A stretch of 64,000 nucleotides of DNA from positions 357,065,053-357,129,052 of the forward strand of contig OY282558.1 of the NCBI GenBank assembly GCA_958295665.1. Reading direction: 5' to 3'. The first letter of the stretch is position 1, and every line of letters begins with the position of its first letter. The position numbers were made by a program, and so were the translations under genes. Below, piece by piece: positions 1 through 11,000 of the stretch. The DNA is from Tipula vernalis. Taxonomy: Eukaryota > Arthropoda > Insecta > Diptera > Tipulidae. The notes under the pieces are model-generated. The model ran no database searches. It was given only the letters and a program-made list of their open reading frames with translations, and was not told the origin of the DNA.

Positions 1-1690
1 TAGACTACTGCGGCATGGGAATTTGCCGAAAAATTACTTGGTTTTATAAAAAGTTTTGAGCATTCTACTAAATTGTATAATATGTAGATAGATTTACACA
101 ATGTGACGTATCAACATAGAGAAAGATAAAATTTGTCAGATCTTTCTGTAATTTGGTATACAGATGAAGAAAAATATTCTAAGAATAATTTCCTTTTACA
201 TCATATCGGAAAAATCACGGAAAATGCGAGAAAATCGCGAATTTCCACTCGGAAAATTCGTCGGGAAAAGACTAAAAAAAATATGCTGATCATCCAACAT
301 TAATTTAAATTTTTTTTTTTTTTTGTCGTGATTTTTGAAAAATGGACATCCATGAAAAAAAAATCATAAAAAAAAAATTAAATACATCCCAACTCCGTAT
401 GCTGCTAACTACGCAGCTGTACTATTTAAAAAAATCATCAAACATTCTTTTCTATAAAAAAAAATACACAATACATATCGCTCATTTGCTGCAACAATGA
501 CACAATTTAAAAATAACAAATGTTATAATTTGAGAGACATTTCCGTTTGTCTTGTAGTGAGCTTTATAGCTTTAGGTGTGTCGTTATATCAGTTTTAACT
601 ATATTAAAAAGCCGATATTTCTCTATAAATAAGTCAAAAACGACCGATTTTGAGTTATGCCATTGTGGTAGCAAATGAGCGATATACAATTGACCATTTT
701 AGAGATGGCGCTGTAAAATTTGGATAATTTTTCCAGATTTGAAGGCTTTACAGAGTTTTCCCAGACTTGAGACCAGACTCAATCGCATTTTCATGCAAAA
801 AGACATCATATAGCCATTTTACGTCAACGAAATCGGTCTCGAAGTAGTTTTTCGTGCGGACATATATACATACCCGCAATTATTGCTCGTTTAATAATAT
901 AGATAATATGCAAAAGAAAATAACAAAACACGATAAAACAAGAAACGATTTTCGAAACGAACATTTTGATTTGACGTACATATACAAAAAATCAAAAATT
1001 CCCGTTACTTAAGCAAATCCTTTGATAATATATATAAAAGAAACAAAAATAAAAAAATGTTTACAGGTACCGTTAATTATTTTTTTGGACCATGTTTCCA
1101 TCACGTTTCCCAATTTAACTTTTTCACTATACATACAATAAAACAAAAATTTTAAACCACTAGACTATGGAAACGATTTTATTTGCAATCTCAAATTGAA
1201 ATCGAAATCCATATTGTGTGAATTTCAACTTCAATTACAAAATGTACCCCCAAATCGTTTTCCAAAACACTAATCTTCATTTAAACACTTATAATTTAAT
1301 TAACACTTGCATATTAACACTAATTAATTTTTAATTTGTTGAATTTAAATTTAAAACTAAATTTCACTTACGGAGATGACGGAGACTAAAACACGTCCAT
1401 CTCCATCGAGCGCTCATCGCCCCCTCCCCTAATTTATAAGTAACTAATATGATTAAAAAATATAGAGATTGAATTACAATGCAATATGAATAAATGTTTA
1501 TAAGAATAAAATGGCATTTTTCCATTATTTTTTCAATTTGAGGTCAGCCCAGCGTTGCCATATGGCAACAAGCTCCGCAATGAAAAGCGGGCGAGACTGG
1601 TCGAAACCAAATGATGCATTCCTTATTTTAGATCTTTGTTATACTATTTATGCGAAAAAAAGTTAAAATTTCGAAAAAATTATTTATCGG
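1..1690. other. AT-rich non-coding stretch
   Basis: No convincing coding frame was seen on either strand. The stretch holds A and T homopolymer runs (for example about 308-324) and a short G/C-richer patch near 1377-1432. A 16 bp palindrome lies near 1554 and is listed separately. It could be intergenic or intronic. Confidence 0.6.
1554..1569. repeat. perfect 16 bp palindrome GTTGCCATATGGCAAC
   Basis: The sequence equals its own reverse complement over 16 bases and lies in a locally G/C-richer patch. No role is known. It could be a dimeric protein-binding site or chance. Confidence 0.7.
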
Positions 1691-1705
1691 CTGATTCGGG
1701 TTAAG

Positions 1706-1842
1706 AAGACTCAGAAAAATTAAAACAACTGGAAAATTTAGCGGAGAGCCTCTTTACCAAAGATTTCGCAATTCTGTTACAAATATATCACTCATTTCTC
1801 ACAAACACTGAACAACTAAATGTACGGTTGCTTATAAAAAAG
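1706..1842 (+). CDS. candidate internal exon of an unidentified spliced gene
   Basis: The frame is open for 45 codons and reads like real protein: charged and leucine-rich, including AESLFTKDFAILLQIYHSFL. It is bounded by a possible acceptor (TTAAG at 1701-1705) and a possible donor (AAG|GTCAGT after 1842). The residues suggest an amphipathic helical segment. I do not recognise the family. The phase at its 3' end does not join cleanly to the ATG exon that follows, so it may belong to a different transcript or an exon may be missing. The alternative is a fragment of an old transposon gene. Confidence 0.3.
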
Positions 1843-1943
1843 GTCAGTTTTAAATTAAATTTAAGGCTCTTCTAATACTATAAAGTTTCAAAATCAAGAA
1901 TAACTTTACTTAAATATAGTAAGACATAAATACGAGTACTATT

Positions 1944-2342
1944 ATGTTTGATCATGATGGTACCGATGAAACCGAAACATCGAAGCAAACAGGAATAATG
2001 GGTGAGTTTCATTTGAAACAGTTGCAACAGCTGCAACAGCTTGATAAAGTAATATTGCAATTAAAAGTAGAATTTTTTGAATTTATTTATTAAGTAAGTA
2101 ATTAATGTGCCTATTCTATTAGGTATAACTTTAAAATAATGATTTTAACGCAAAATACATCTATCATTCATATTGTGAAATAAGACGTGACACGCAGTAA
2201 TAAGAATAATCAAGTGACAACGGAATTTTCTTCGCCTCGTAGAACAACTCTTTCAATAAACAGCGCAGAAGGAGACACACCTCACGTTCGGCAATTTTTT
2301 ACAAATAACGAAGAAGGTGATGCAAATATAAACAAAACTTAG
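1944..2342 (+). CDS. candidate two-exon small gene (exons 1944-2001 and 2185-2342)
   Basis: From ATG at 1944 the frame runs to a consensus donor (ATGG|GTGAGT, intron from 2002). A possible acceptor at 2181-2184 (TAAG|ACG) restores the same phase, giving a G|AC codon. The frame then stays open for 51 codons to TAG at 2340-2342. The predicted product is about 70 residues, acidic and Ser/Thr/Asn-rich, with no membrane segment or domain I recognise. The matching splice phases and the GTGAGT donor are the main support. Against it, the acceptor has a weak pyrimidine tract, the exons are short, and retained frame could be chance. RNA evidence would decide. Confidence 0.33.
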
Positions 2343-5004
2343 TAGCTCATTATTGGGAAAAAGGAAAGGTCCATTACTGAAAAAACCTGGCTCATTTCTG
2401 GAAAAAGTGATTTTTCCCATAAATTCTATTAATCTATTAAAGATATTAAACTTGTTGCTGGCAGACGGCCGGTTACATTATAATAAATCGGCAAAAATAA
2501 AAATTCGCTTAAGGGGACTCATTATAGGGTGTTTTACCGTATAAGGAAGGATTCCGGTGTTATATACGAATTTTGTTATTGTATTCTAGCGCTAATAAAA
2601 ACTCCATACCACCCAGACAAAACAAATCCAGCACACTTGCTAAAATATGTACCAAATTATACCCTAGATACTAAAGAATCGAATATTTATACACTGCACA
2701 CCCATCAATGTCTGCATATATTGTAAGATAAATTCCAATCGATCTTGGCTTGGTTCAATTTTTTTATGTTGTTTTGCGTTTTTATTTTTTTTGTGTCATG
2801 ACATTGAACTTCAATTCGGTAATAAGATTTAACATTTTTTTCTTATTTCTTTTTTTTTGTTATATTTGGTCGGTGAAGTTGAAGTTGAACATATTATACT
2901 TTCATTTTTATTTGTTGTTGTTGTTACAACTGTTGTACAAGTATAATTCGTTGTGTGTTTTTAAAGGTACCTACTTTTATTTTTGTGAAGTATGTACATA
3001 TGTTTGTTGTCGATGGCAATCAATTGATTTCCTTTTCAAAACCAAACCAAAATCTATTACATATTGGTATACAAGTGGGCACAAAATAATGATTTTATCC
3101 AATACCAATATAGAAAAAATGGTTTAATATGTAACGTTTAATAAATCAATATATAGCTTTGGGCACAAAAGAATGTTGTCTACTATTTCATCTTTGATTA
3201 CAAAATAGAATTTGATTTCTTGATTGGATAAGCATTTAGTGTGTGTATATACTATAAGGCGGACATATTATAGTGTTGTATCATAGGTCGGTGAACTAAA
3301 CAAAAAATTATCGTTATGTATTAAATGCGCGATTAGATATCGTACACAAAGTACCGCCAGCTCCGTTACTGTTTCTAAGAAGTCTCATAATTTTATATAA
3401 AACATTTTCTTGTAAATTGTCCAACTGATTTGTTCCATTTTTTTATAGTTGTTGCTTAGCTATAATAAATCTTGTTGGTGGTAAGCTAGCAAAAAATGAC
3501 AATTAAGAACACACGGTTTGCCAAAAATTATAAAATAATTTGCTCGAAGAATAATTGACAATCAAGGTTAAAAAAAAAAATTATTTCAAATAAGACGTTG
3601 GCGACAATTTATTTATTAATCGAAACAGTTACTTTCATTACCAATGCGTCGAGAATTTTTTTTTTTGCGCGCCATCAGCAAACTAATGTTTTTATTAATC
3701 CAAATTGTTTATAATCAATCATTTAACAGTGTTTTAATTAATGGAAGGCCACACAACAAAAAATTAATCTAAATTAACCAAAGTATAATTGTTAATAATA
3801 ATAATTAAGAAAATTTTGTAACACAACTGTATACGGATAAATCAAAAGTGACAAAAGAATTATGAAATTGGAAATTAATCGTAAGACAGATCAATTTTTG
3901 GGGCTTTTTTTTAATTATATGGTGTAGGTTTCAAAATGGTATATGTTCATTGCACATTACACTTAAAAATTAATTATTTTCAATTTTTATTTTTTCAACA
4001 CAATTTTTGATTGCTCCATACACGCATTTATATAATTTAAGAGCGCAATGTTTCAAATTCATTTTATTTTCAATGTCATACAATTGTCGTTTAAATTAAT
4101 ATTTCAACCTGTTCATAAATAAATAAATTAAACTTGCGACTTTCAATTAAATTTAAATTAAAAGTAAATAAAATTTTTATTTGATTTCAATTTCTTTTTA
4201 TATGCATTAAGAGATATTTACACAAGATATTGATTGTGTGCGTCTGGCCGTTTAAAAAAGTCGAGGTCGATTTTTTAATTGCAACTTGAAAATATCAATT
4301 CATGTCGTACACAGGTCATGTTTGTTCATCTGCTGTATGTTTTAGAACAACGTTATCGATAATTTTTATTATTAAAAATATTTGGTAATAAGTCGATTGA
4401 AGATAATAAAAATAAAAAAAAATCAATAAATCGTCTTGGCGTTAATAAAAAATTATTCAATGCATAAAATATTTTTATAGCATAGCGCGGCCAAGAGCAA
4501 CAACAAAACTGGTAGTCATATTCAACAAATTGCCCGTAAATATTTCGAATCCAATTTTTTTTTAAGATGCAAACGAAATCGCAATAAATTTATTTTATAG
4601 TTTTAAGATGATTATAATGCAAATAGAATTATTTAAGGCGGCTAAATGTATCATTATCAGTTTATCGAGCGGTCGGGCAAATTTTGTTGATATGGAGGAA
4701 TGCACTAGTTATGTACGTATATCTTGTAAGTTCGTTTTCGGTTATACTGCGTCTTCGCTCAACATTTTTTATTTAACATGATATTTCTAGAAAAGTATAT
4801 AATTAGAACCAGATTATTATAACGGAACGACTTTAGGTTGAGTTTTCGTGCCGTTAAAAGTATATTTGCATAGTTATGTGTAAAGGTGACTGCAGCACAT
4901 GCGGGTTGGATGCAAAAGTTCTGAGTAATACTTCAGGGAACTTTCCATAAATTTATGACCTGGCAAATATTGCAGGCTGCAAAACTACTTGTAGTAACAA
5001 AATT
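2343..5004. other. AT-rich stretch without recognisable genes
   Basis: It contains long A/T tracts and short AT-driven reading frames rich in Phe, Tyr, Leu and Asn that look like chance frames (for example 2750-3127). No element termini were recognised. Nothing here supports a gene. Confidence 0.6.
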
Positions 5005-5415
5005 GAGGTGAACCGAAACACGAATTTGCGAACGGAAAATTTAGGCAAATATTATTAAGAAATTTTTTTTTTTTTTGGAGATGTTGAATAGTTGTTATGT
5101 AAATTCTGTGGTCCACGGAAGCTGGCGCTTCCGGATAGCCGATTTTTACTGTTAACTTCTAATTTATTATAACCTAAATTTGTAAATTCACTTTGGTTGG
5201 TTAAAGGTTTAATCGTCTGTGCTATAGATAGGACACAGACAGATAGACTGACCGACACCAGTAGCTTAAGATGTTATAACACCTTATTGAAGCCAAATCT
5301 AGGGTAATTTTCTCCAATTTATTTAAGAAAAACGAAGCGACATTTTCAAATTCGGTTTTTAATTTATGTTTATATACGTCTTGGAATAGACGAGAATTTT
5401 TTATTTAAAAACAAA

Positions 5416-5568
5416 ATGGCAGCGCAGTGGCTAAAGAAAGAAAACTGCTTTGTTAATGACCTTCACGGATGGAAACCTACAGGTCACATTTTTCAATTTA
5501 GAACAAAAAATGAAAAACGTTTTGATCAATTAAAATTTAACGATGGATTTTTGACCGATTTCTTATGA
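5416..5568 (+). pseudogene. 50-codon remnant in left arm, starting MAAQWLKKENCF
   Basis: The ATG-to-TGA frame is open for 50 codons and upstream in-frame sequence also reads as protein. The right arm carries the corresponding frame on the minus strand (8597-8818 region), starting MAAQWLMEGNFF and sharing the PTGHIF block, then diverging by stop and frameshift. Conservation between arms shows a shared coding ancestor. It lies about 200 bp before the protease motif, so it may be part of the same polyprotein (gag or N-terminal pol). No family was recognised. Confidence 0.45.
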
Positions 5569-5703
5569 AAAAAAAAGAAGTACTTTCATATTGACGGCAT
5601 TTTTATAAAAATTAATATCATTCGTTGTCTAGCCAAAATTCCTCTTTAGAAATTGGATTGGAAGTAAAATTAACAAATTTTTAATCTTAATTCATGAAAT
5701 TTA

Positions 5704-5886
5704 GGATGGATTAGCTATTCGCGTTCACCGTCAATTTCGAAAAATAACCAAAATTCCTCTCGTCTATTTACAAAGAACATTTTTGATTGATACTGGGGCA
5801 GACGTTGAAATGGATAAGGTGGACCCAGCATTAAATTTATGTGCAGCAACCGAGCGGATTTTTTCGAAAATACTAGATTCTAGTTG
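5704..5886 (+). pseudogene. retroviral-type aspartic protease remnant
   Basis: One frame contains the retropepsin active-site signature LIDTGADV at 5783-5806, preceded by residues that could form the N-terminal strand. In this family the Asp-Thr-Gly triad forms half of a dimeric active site that cleaves the Gag-Pol polyprotein. The frame decays within about 30 codons and a stop follows near 5886. In the right arm the equivalent minus-strand site near 7950-7975 reads Gly-Thr-Gly, so that copy has lost its catalytic Asp. No reverse transcriptase was recognised nearby. Confidence 0.6.
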
Positions 5887-6410
5887 ATATAAAGAGGCCG
5901 TAGCTCTCATTTCTTGGATTTTATAAATGGTTCTTCTAGATCCTTTTTCTTCATTAGACCTTATCCAGAGTTACAAGGAATTTCTCATTGAACAGTTTTT
6001 TTTATCTTGTCCTGTCCTCGCACCGAAATGGAATGGCCGAATGCAATTATCGTTAAGTTTAATTACGATTGTTGTTATTGGAGAAGAGGTAATAGAACAC
6101 AAAAAAGAAAACTATATCAAAAACCAATAATCATCACCATCTATCACAACATAGATCAACTAATCAATTATATCAAGAATAACCTATTTCTAATCTGTAC
6201 ACCACAATTGTCTATTGTTTTACCAAGTAACACAATGTCTTAAGTCCGAAATTTGTTTTCCTTTTCGATTGGATCTGTTATCATTGGTTTTGAACCTAAC
6301 AGCATAATAAAATTTAAATAATTTAGAATTATAATAATTTTGATAATTTTAAAATTTCGGTTGAAATGAAAATTAAAATTTAGAAAATTAAAAAAAATTA
6401 TTAACTCATG

Positions 6411-7514
6411 TTGTGTGAGCTATTGTTTGTTTTTGTTTCCTGAATTAAATGAAAATTATAAAAGGTTTTCATTTTTCAAATTTTAAAATGTAAAAACTAA
6501 AAAAAATAAAATAAAAATTTTTGTCTGCGATGAATGATGTGTGATTTTATTTTTATTTATATTAATTTCATATGAAGTGGAAAAGTTTTGTTTTGTGTTG
6601 GGATTGAGCATGTGGCAAAATGGACATTTAAAAAAAAAGAAAATAACGGTATTGCTCATGTACCGTTAGACAGGTATTTTCACATCGCATAAATTATTTT
6701 GTATGTGTTTGCGGAAAAATTAATCTAAATCATACGATTTCGTTAGCAGACATGAATTCAGAGGTCTGGTGCGGTATGTGTAGCTGGAAAATGCTTAGGT
6801 TATGACGTGGGATTTTTCACACATGAATCTATGCTTGCATAACCCCATTGAGAGGAAAACATAACAAAGAAAAAAAAGAAAGGAGAATTAAAACATTACC
6901 ACAATTCCCAGTGTGGATCGATCGCAGATCGTCCGGGATTCACTACACCATTCCGCACAATCCTCACACGACTGATACCGATGCCAATAATAGATGGAAG
7001 GACGTCTTTTCAACAGACAATAAATTGACCGCACAAAACGAATACACGAGCGTAAGCAGCCTCCCCTAGACAGAGACATGAGAAATCAACACGACCGGAG
7101 ATCAATGTAAGTGAGGACAGAACTAATTATCAACACTGCTCGGCCTTGTGCAAACCATACTGAGGTCACTGACAAACACAACAAAGAAAAAAAAAGGAAA
7201 AAGAAACGACTTGTAACTATACTGCAAGGCGGTGATCACTGAAAAAACCTTATATAACAAAAGGGCAAACAGAAAAAAAAAATAATTGATTCGAAAATAA
7301 TAGCGAATTCACCAGAAATAGCAACCAAACTTGCAAGTTCAGCTGGCATTTGGTATCTATATTATATATAAGTATGTATACATAATTATATATAAAATAG
7401 TTAGCCACATGTATAGAGTGCAAATGCCGGCTCGAACAACTGTCTTTACCGCTTTGTATCTCACAGAATATTGACAAAAGATCTCCTTTAAGAAAAATTG
7501 GTTTCTCTTAATAC
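6411..7514. other. spacer between inverted arms
   Basis: This 1.1 kb stretch is not mirrored. It has a G/C-richer, more complex middle (about 6895-7160) with purine-rich runs on either side (about 6850-6890 and 7184-7206). Reading frames of 60-75 codons occur on both strands over the middle (6848-7069 plus, 6888-7079 minus) but neither resembles a known protein. It holds one half of a 40 bp exact inverted repeat (6729-6768) whose partner lies just outside the right arm. Confidence 0.5.
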
Positions 7515-9075
7515 AAAACATGAGTTAATAATTTTTTTAATTTTCTAAATTTTAATATTCATTTCAACCGAAGTTATAAAATTTTCAGAATTATTATAAT
7601 TCTAAATTATTTAAATTTTATTCTGCTGTTAGGTTCAAAACCAATGATAACCGATCCAATCGAAAATGAAGACACATTTCGGAGTGAAGGACATTGTGTT
7701 ACGTGGTAAAAAATTAGACAATTGTGGTGCGCAAATTAGATAATTGGTTATTATTAATATAATTTAATAGTTGATCTACCAGTATGTTGCTATAGTCTTC
7801 TTTGTAACTATAACGTTCAATGGGAATTTCCTTGTAAGTATGGTAAGGTGTTATGAAGAAAAAGGATCAGGATGAACCAGTTATAACAACCAAGAAATGA
7901 GAGCTACAGTCTCTTTATATAAACCAGAATCCTGGGTCCACCTTATCCATTTCGACGTCTGCCCCAGTACCAATGAAAAATTTTCTTTGTAAATGGAATT
8001 TAGATTCCCAGTTTTTTTTTTTTTGTTTTTTTTCAATTTTGACGAAAGAAATTTTGCTTATTTTTCGAAATTGACAGTGAACGCTAATCTCTCCGAATTA
8101 GAGCCGAAATTTCATGAATTAAGATTAAAAATTTGAATCTTACATCCAATTCAATTTCTAAAGAGGAATTTTATCTAGAAGACGGGTGACGGTTTAGCAG
8201 TACTTACGATATTAAACTGTGGGTCATTGTCTCAAACATATCGTCGACTCTCAGAGAGAGTCAATAATAAGGATCTATTGTGACAGACATTTCATATACA
8301 ACTGCCTTAGTATAACATCATTAAAGAGATCCAAGCATTCAGCTTAGACTGACTGAGAGCTGAGGTGGCTTTCTTTCGCCCAACGTTAGACCATGCAACA
8401 AGTTACGCATCTTGGTCTTCCCGAACTCCCCGAGAAATCGTCAAAATTTAATGAAGTACGTAGAATTTTTGAAAAATATTAATTTTTACAAAAATGCCGT
8501 CAATATGAAGGAACTTTTTTTTTCATAAAAAATCGGTCAAAAATCAATCGCTAAATTATAATTGATCAAAATATGTTTTTCGTTTTTTGTTCTAAATTAA
8601 AAAATGTGACCTGTAGGTTTCTGTCCGTAAAGGTCATTACAAAAAAAGTTTCCTTCCATTAGCCACTGCGCCGCCATTTTGTTTTTAAATAAAAAATTCT
8701 CGTCTACTTCAAGACTTATAGAAATATAAATTAAAAACCGAACTTGAAAATGTCGCTTCGTTTTTCTTAAATAAATTGGAGAAAATGACCCTTGGGTCCA
8801 AAAAAAAATCGGTTTCAAAGTGGTGTCGATCAGTTTATCTGTCTGTGTCCTATCTATCGCGCAAAGGAATTAACCTTTAATCAACCAAACTGAATTTACA
8901 AATTAAGGTTCTAATAAATTGGGAGTTTATAGTGAAAATTGGCTATCTGGAAGCCGTAGTGGACCACAGAATTTACAGAAAAACTATTCAACAACTGCAA
9001 AAAAAAAAAAATTTACCTTATAATATTTTTTTAAATTTTCCGTTCGCAAAAATCGTGTTTTGGCTCACTCTCTCA
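7515..9075 (-). repeat. right inverted arm
   Basis: This is the reverse complement of the left arm, somewhat longer because of indels (for example the extra sequence around 8186-8465). It carries the mirrored protease remnant near 7950-7975 and the MAAQW frame ending near 8680. Mutations differ between the arms, so they have diverged independently rather than being kept identical. Confidence 0.68.
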
Positions 9076-9080
9076 CTCAT

Positions 9081-9127
9081 CAGACCTCTGAATTCATGTC
9101 TGCTAACGAAATCGTATGATTTCGTTA
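9081..9127. repeat. 40 bp inverted-repeat half plus local hairpin
   Basis: Positions 9081-9120 are an exact 40/40 reverse complement of 6729-6768. Overlapping it, 9104-9127 forms a hairpin with 10 bp perfect arms (TAACGAAATC / GATTTCGTTA) and a GTAT loop. It sits just beyond the outer end of the right arm, so it may mark an element end or an inversion breakpoint. Confidence 0.65.
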
Positions 9128-10335
9128 CTGATTGAAATAAAAACCGGATGTTTATCTGGGAATTACTCTTTCTCAGAGTAATATAGTGATACTTTGCATG
9201 ATGTTTGAATGTTAGTTTCAAAAACAGGAATAGGTAAACTTCACGACAGATAAGTCTGAGAAATGATAAGGGAAGGGATGATAGGAATAGTTAAATGCGA
9301 CTACACTGTAAATTCTTTGTTTAACTGACTTTAACAAACACTAGATCACCAATATCTACAAATTATTAAGCTGTATAGTCTTTACGGACAAATAAACCAA
9401 CCGCGCTAGATCCTGTCGGCTGGAGATAGGGACACATCTTTATATACAGCTTGAGAAATGAAGACCAATGATTACTAAGTATATAGTACACATATGATGA
9501 AACCTAGCAATACCTATATATATACCTATTTATTACAAACAAACACTAACAACTAACAAAATCCAAATCTATAGTGTGAGAATGGTTTTGTTTAACTAAT
9601 TTTTAATAAATTACCTGTGTAGTAAGAAAATAACTGTGCTACGATTATTCCCTTAGTTATTGCTACGACTATAACATCAAAAATCCTTAAAATCCTTTTG
9701 CATCGAGGATGCAGGCAGGGTCAGGGCCCGCATGATTCTGGAATAAGATGCTCCCAGATATCTTTTTTTGATAATGGGTAGGATCGCCATTATCTTATCT
9801 TATTATACCCTTACTAATATCATCAAAAATCCGTAATTAGCACTTACTAGTATATCTCTTACATTAAATACACTACAGTTTTTATTACGAATATTTCGGA
9901 GGCAGTTTAAAACTCTTCTCTTTGAATCTCATATTAGGTTAAATATAGCGAAAGGGTGGGTCGGTGATTAGGCCTTTCCTTAAAATCTAGCCATTTCTGC
10001 GGAAATTTAGGTAATATTCTAATTATTTTGGCGATCAATTCCTTTGTGTGGAAATAATGCTATTACGTCAAATGCGTAAACGCGATGTACTGTTACTAAT
10101 CAACCTGATATCAACAAATTACGGTCTTTCGGAACCAATTTAGAGAGCAAAGCGCGCGTTTAATTCCGTGTTTAATTATTTTTGATTTTCATATATCAAG
10201 AGGCTCGTTTAAGAAAGTTTTATTTAAATGTTTATGTAATAAGAACTAAATATTCGGCCGCTTGCTATTTATCTTTTAATCCTTTTTGTATTGTTTTTAC
10301 TTTCTTTTACTCAAGTGAAATAAAGTGTAGTAAAC
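9128..10335. other. non-coding stretch, nothing recognised
   Basis: AT-rich sequence with a slightly G/C-richer patch at 9710-9755. No frame, terminus or tandem repeat could be supported. Confidence 0.5.
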
Positions 10336-10590
10336 ATGAAAATTTTGGACCTTGAGATTTTTAGAGAATTATTTGTTTTGAGGTCCCCTGAGTCCGAAAA
10401 AGCGGGTTTCGAAATGGTGTCGTTTGAATACCAAGCAAATGGTGTTGGTGACAGTTATAAATCTAGTTCGGCTGGAGTAGGATTATTATTTATATTTTTA
10501 ATTATTTCATGCATCGCCTACAGTGGCCACAGTAAAACAAATGGAGGTGAGGCCAACACACGACTTTCTTTTACGAACAAAGAATTTTGA
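10336..10590 (+). CDS. 84-codon frame with one membrane segment, in hairpin arm
   Basis: The ATG-to-TGA frame has a soluble N-terminal half and a hydrophobic segment VGLLFIFLIISCIAYS at about residues 48-63, followed by a polar tail. Most of it lies in the left arm of the 10,422-10,950 hairpin, and the right arm encodes a near-identical segment on the minus strand. There is no homologue I can name. It may be the end of an element gene or host exon that was duplicated in inverted orientation; translation is doubtful. Confidence 0.25.
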   Translation: MKILDLEIFRELFVLRSPESEKAGFEMVSFEYQANGVGDSYKSSSAGVGLLFIFLIISCIAYSGHSKTNGGEANTRLSFTNKEF

Positions 10591-10950
10591 GAAATTTAAT
10601 TTTTTTTTTTAATATTTTATTTTTTATTTTTATTTGTTTTTAATTTTTGGAAACATTTTGAATAAAGTAGTTTTTTGAAAACCGTATACTTAAGGTTTTC
10701 AAAAAACTACTTCATTCAAAATGTTTCCAAAAATTAAAAACAAATAAAAATAAAAAATTAAAAAAAATAAAATTAAATTTCTCAAAATTCTTTGTTTGTA
10801 AAAGAAAGTCGTGTGTTGGCCACACCTTCATTTGTTTTACTGTGACCACTGTAGGCGATGCATGAAATAATTAAAAATATAAATAATAATCCTACTCCAG
10901 CCGCACTAGATTTTTAACTGTCACCAACACCATTTGCTTGGTATTCAAAC
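10422..10950. repeat. giant near-perfect hairpin, arms about 260 bp, 10 bp loop
   Basis: The left arm 10,422-10,683 and right arm 10,694-10,950 are reverse complements with only a few mismatches and short indels. The loop is GTATACTTAA. At the loop the arms read GTTTTTTGAAAACC and GGTTTTCAAAAAAC. Transcribed in either direction it would fold into a long double-stranded RNA. In insects such inverted repeats can feed Dicer-2 and yield hairpin-derived siRNAs; whether this one is transcribed is unknown. Confidence 0.85.
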
Positions 10951-10982
10951 TTAGAACCAAGAGTAGAATCTCACTTGCAAAA

Positions 10983-11000
10983 TCTATACTATAATTCTTA
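10983..11000 (+). other. Helitron 5' terminus (TC end)
   Basis: Starts TCTATACTATAATTC after host A at 10,982. The TC dinucleotide and TCTATACTAT-type start are usual for animal Helitrons. The 3' partner at 15,361-15,364 is followed by T, matching A/T insertion. Confidence 0.75.

Larger units (their letters stand above)
5005..6410 (+). repeat. left inverted arm
   Basis: The outer end begins near GAGGTGAACCGAAACACG and mirrors the right-arm end near 9065. The inner end near 6400 mirrors the right arm near 7516 (CATGAGTTAATAATT). Markers matched in order include the GGTGTCGGTCAG-type block near 5258, the MAAQW frame at 5416, the protease motif at 5783 and the AACCTAACAGCATAAT block near 6292. 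Confidence 0.7.
5005..9075. mobile_element. inverted-arm element carrying a retropepsin remnant
   Basis: Two long sequences face each other in inverted orientation: 5005-6410 and the reverse complement of about 7515-9075, around a spacer of about 1.1 kb. The match runs along most of the arms, with small indels, and includes coding remnants. Each arm encodes, reading inwards, a short frame starting MAAQW and then an aspartic-protease active site (Leu-Ile-Asp-Thr-Gly-Ala-Asp-Val on the left; Asp changed to Gly on the right). This could be a foldback-type element that captured retroelement sequence, or two copies of one retroelement inserted head to head. Family not identified. Confidence 0.6.

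Noticed and set aside
2750..3127. 125-codon plus-strand frame
   Set aside because: Composition is dominated by Phe, Tyr, Leu and Cys from T-rich DNA; no motif, no splice or promoter support. Treated as chance.
6848..7079. Overlapping frames on both strands in the inverted-arm spacer
   Set aside because: Opposite-strand frames over the same bases with no recognisable motif; the local G/C enrichment alone could keep stops rare.
9670..9760. G/C-richer patch considered as a gene fragment
   Set aside because: Short frames in both directions read as protein for less than 30 codons and match no family.
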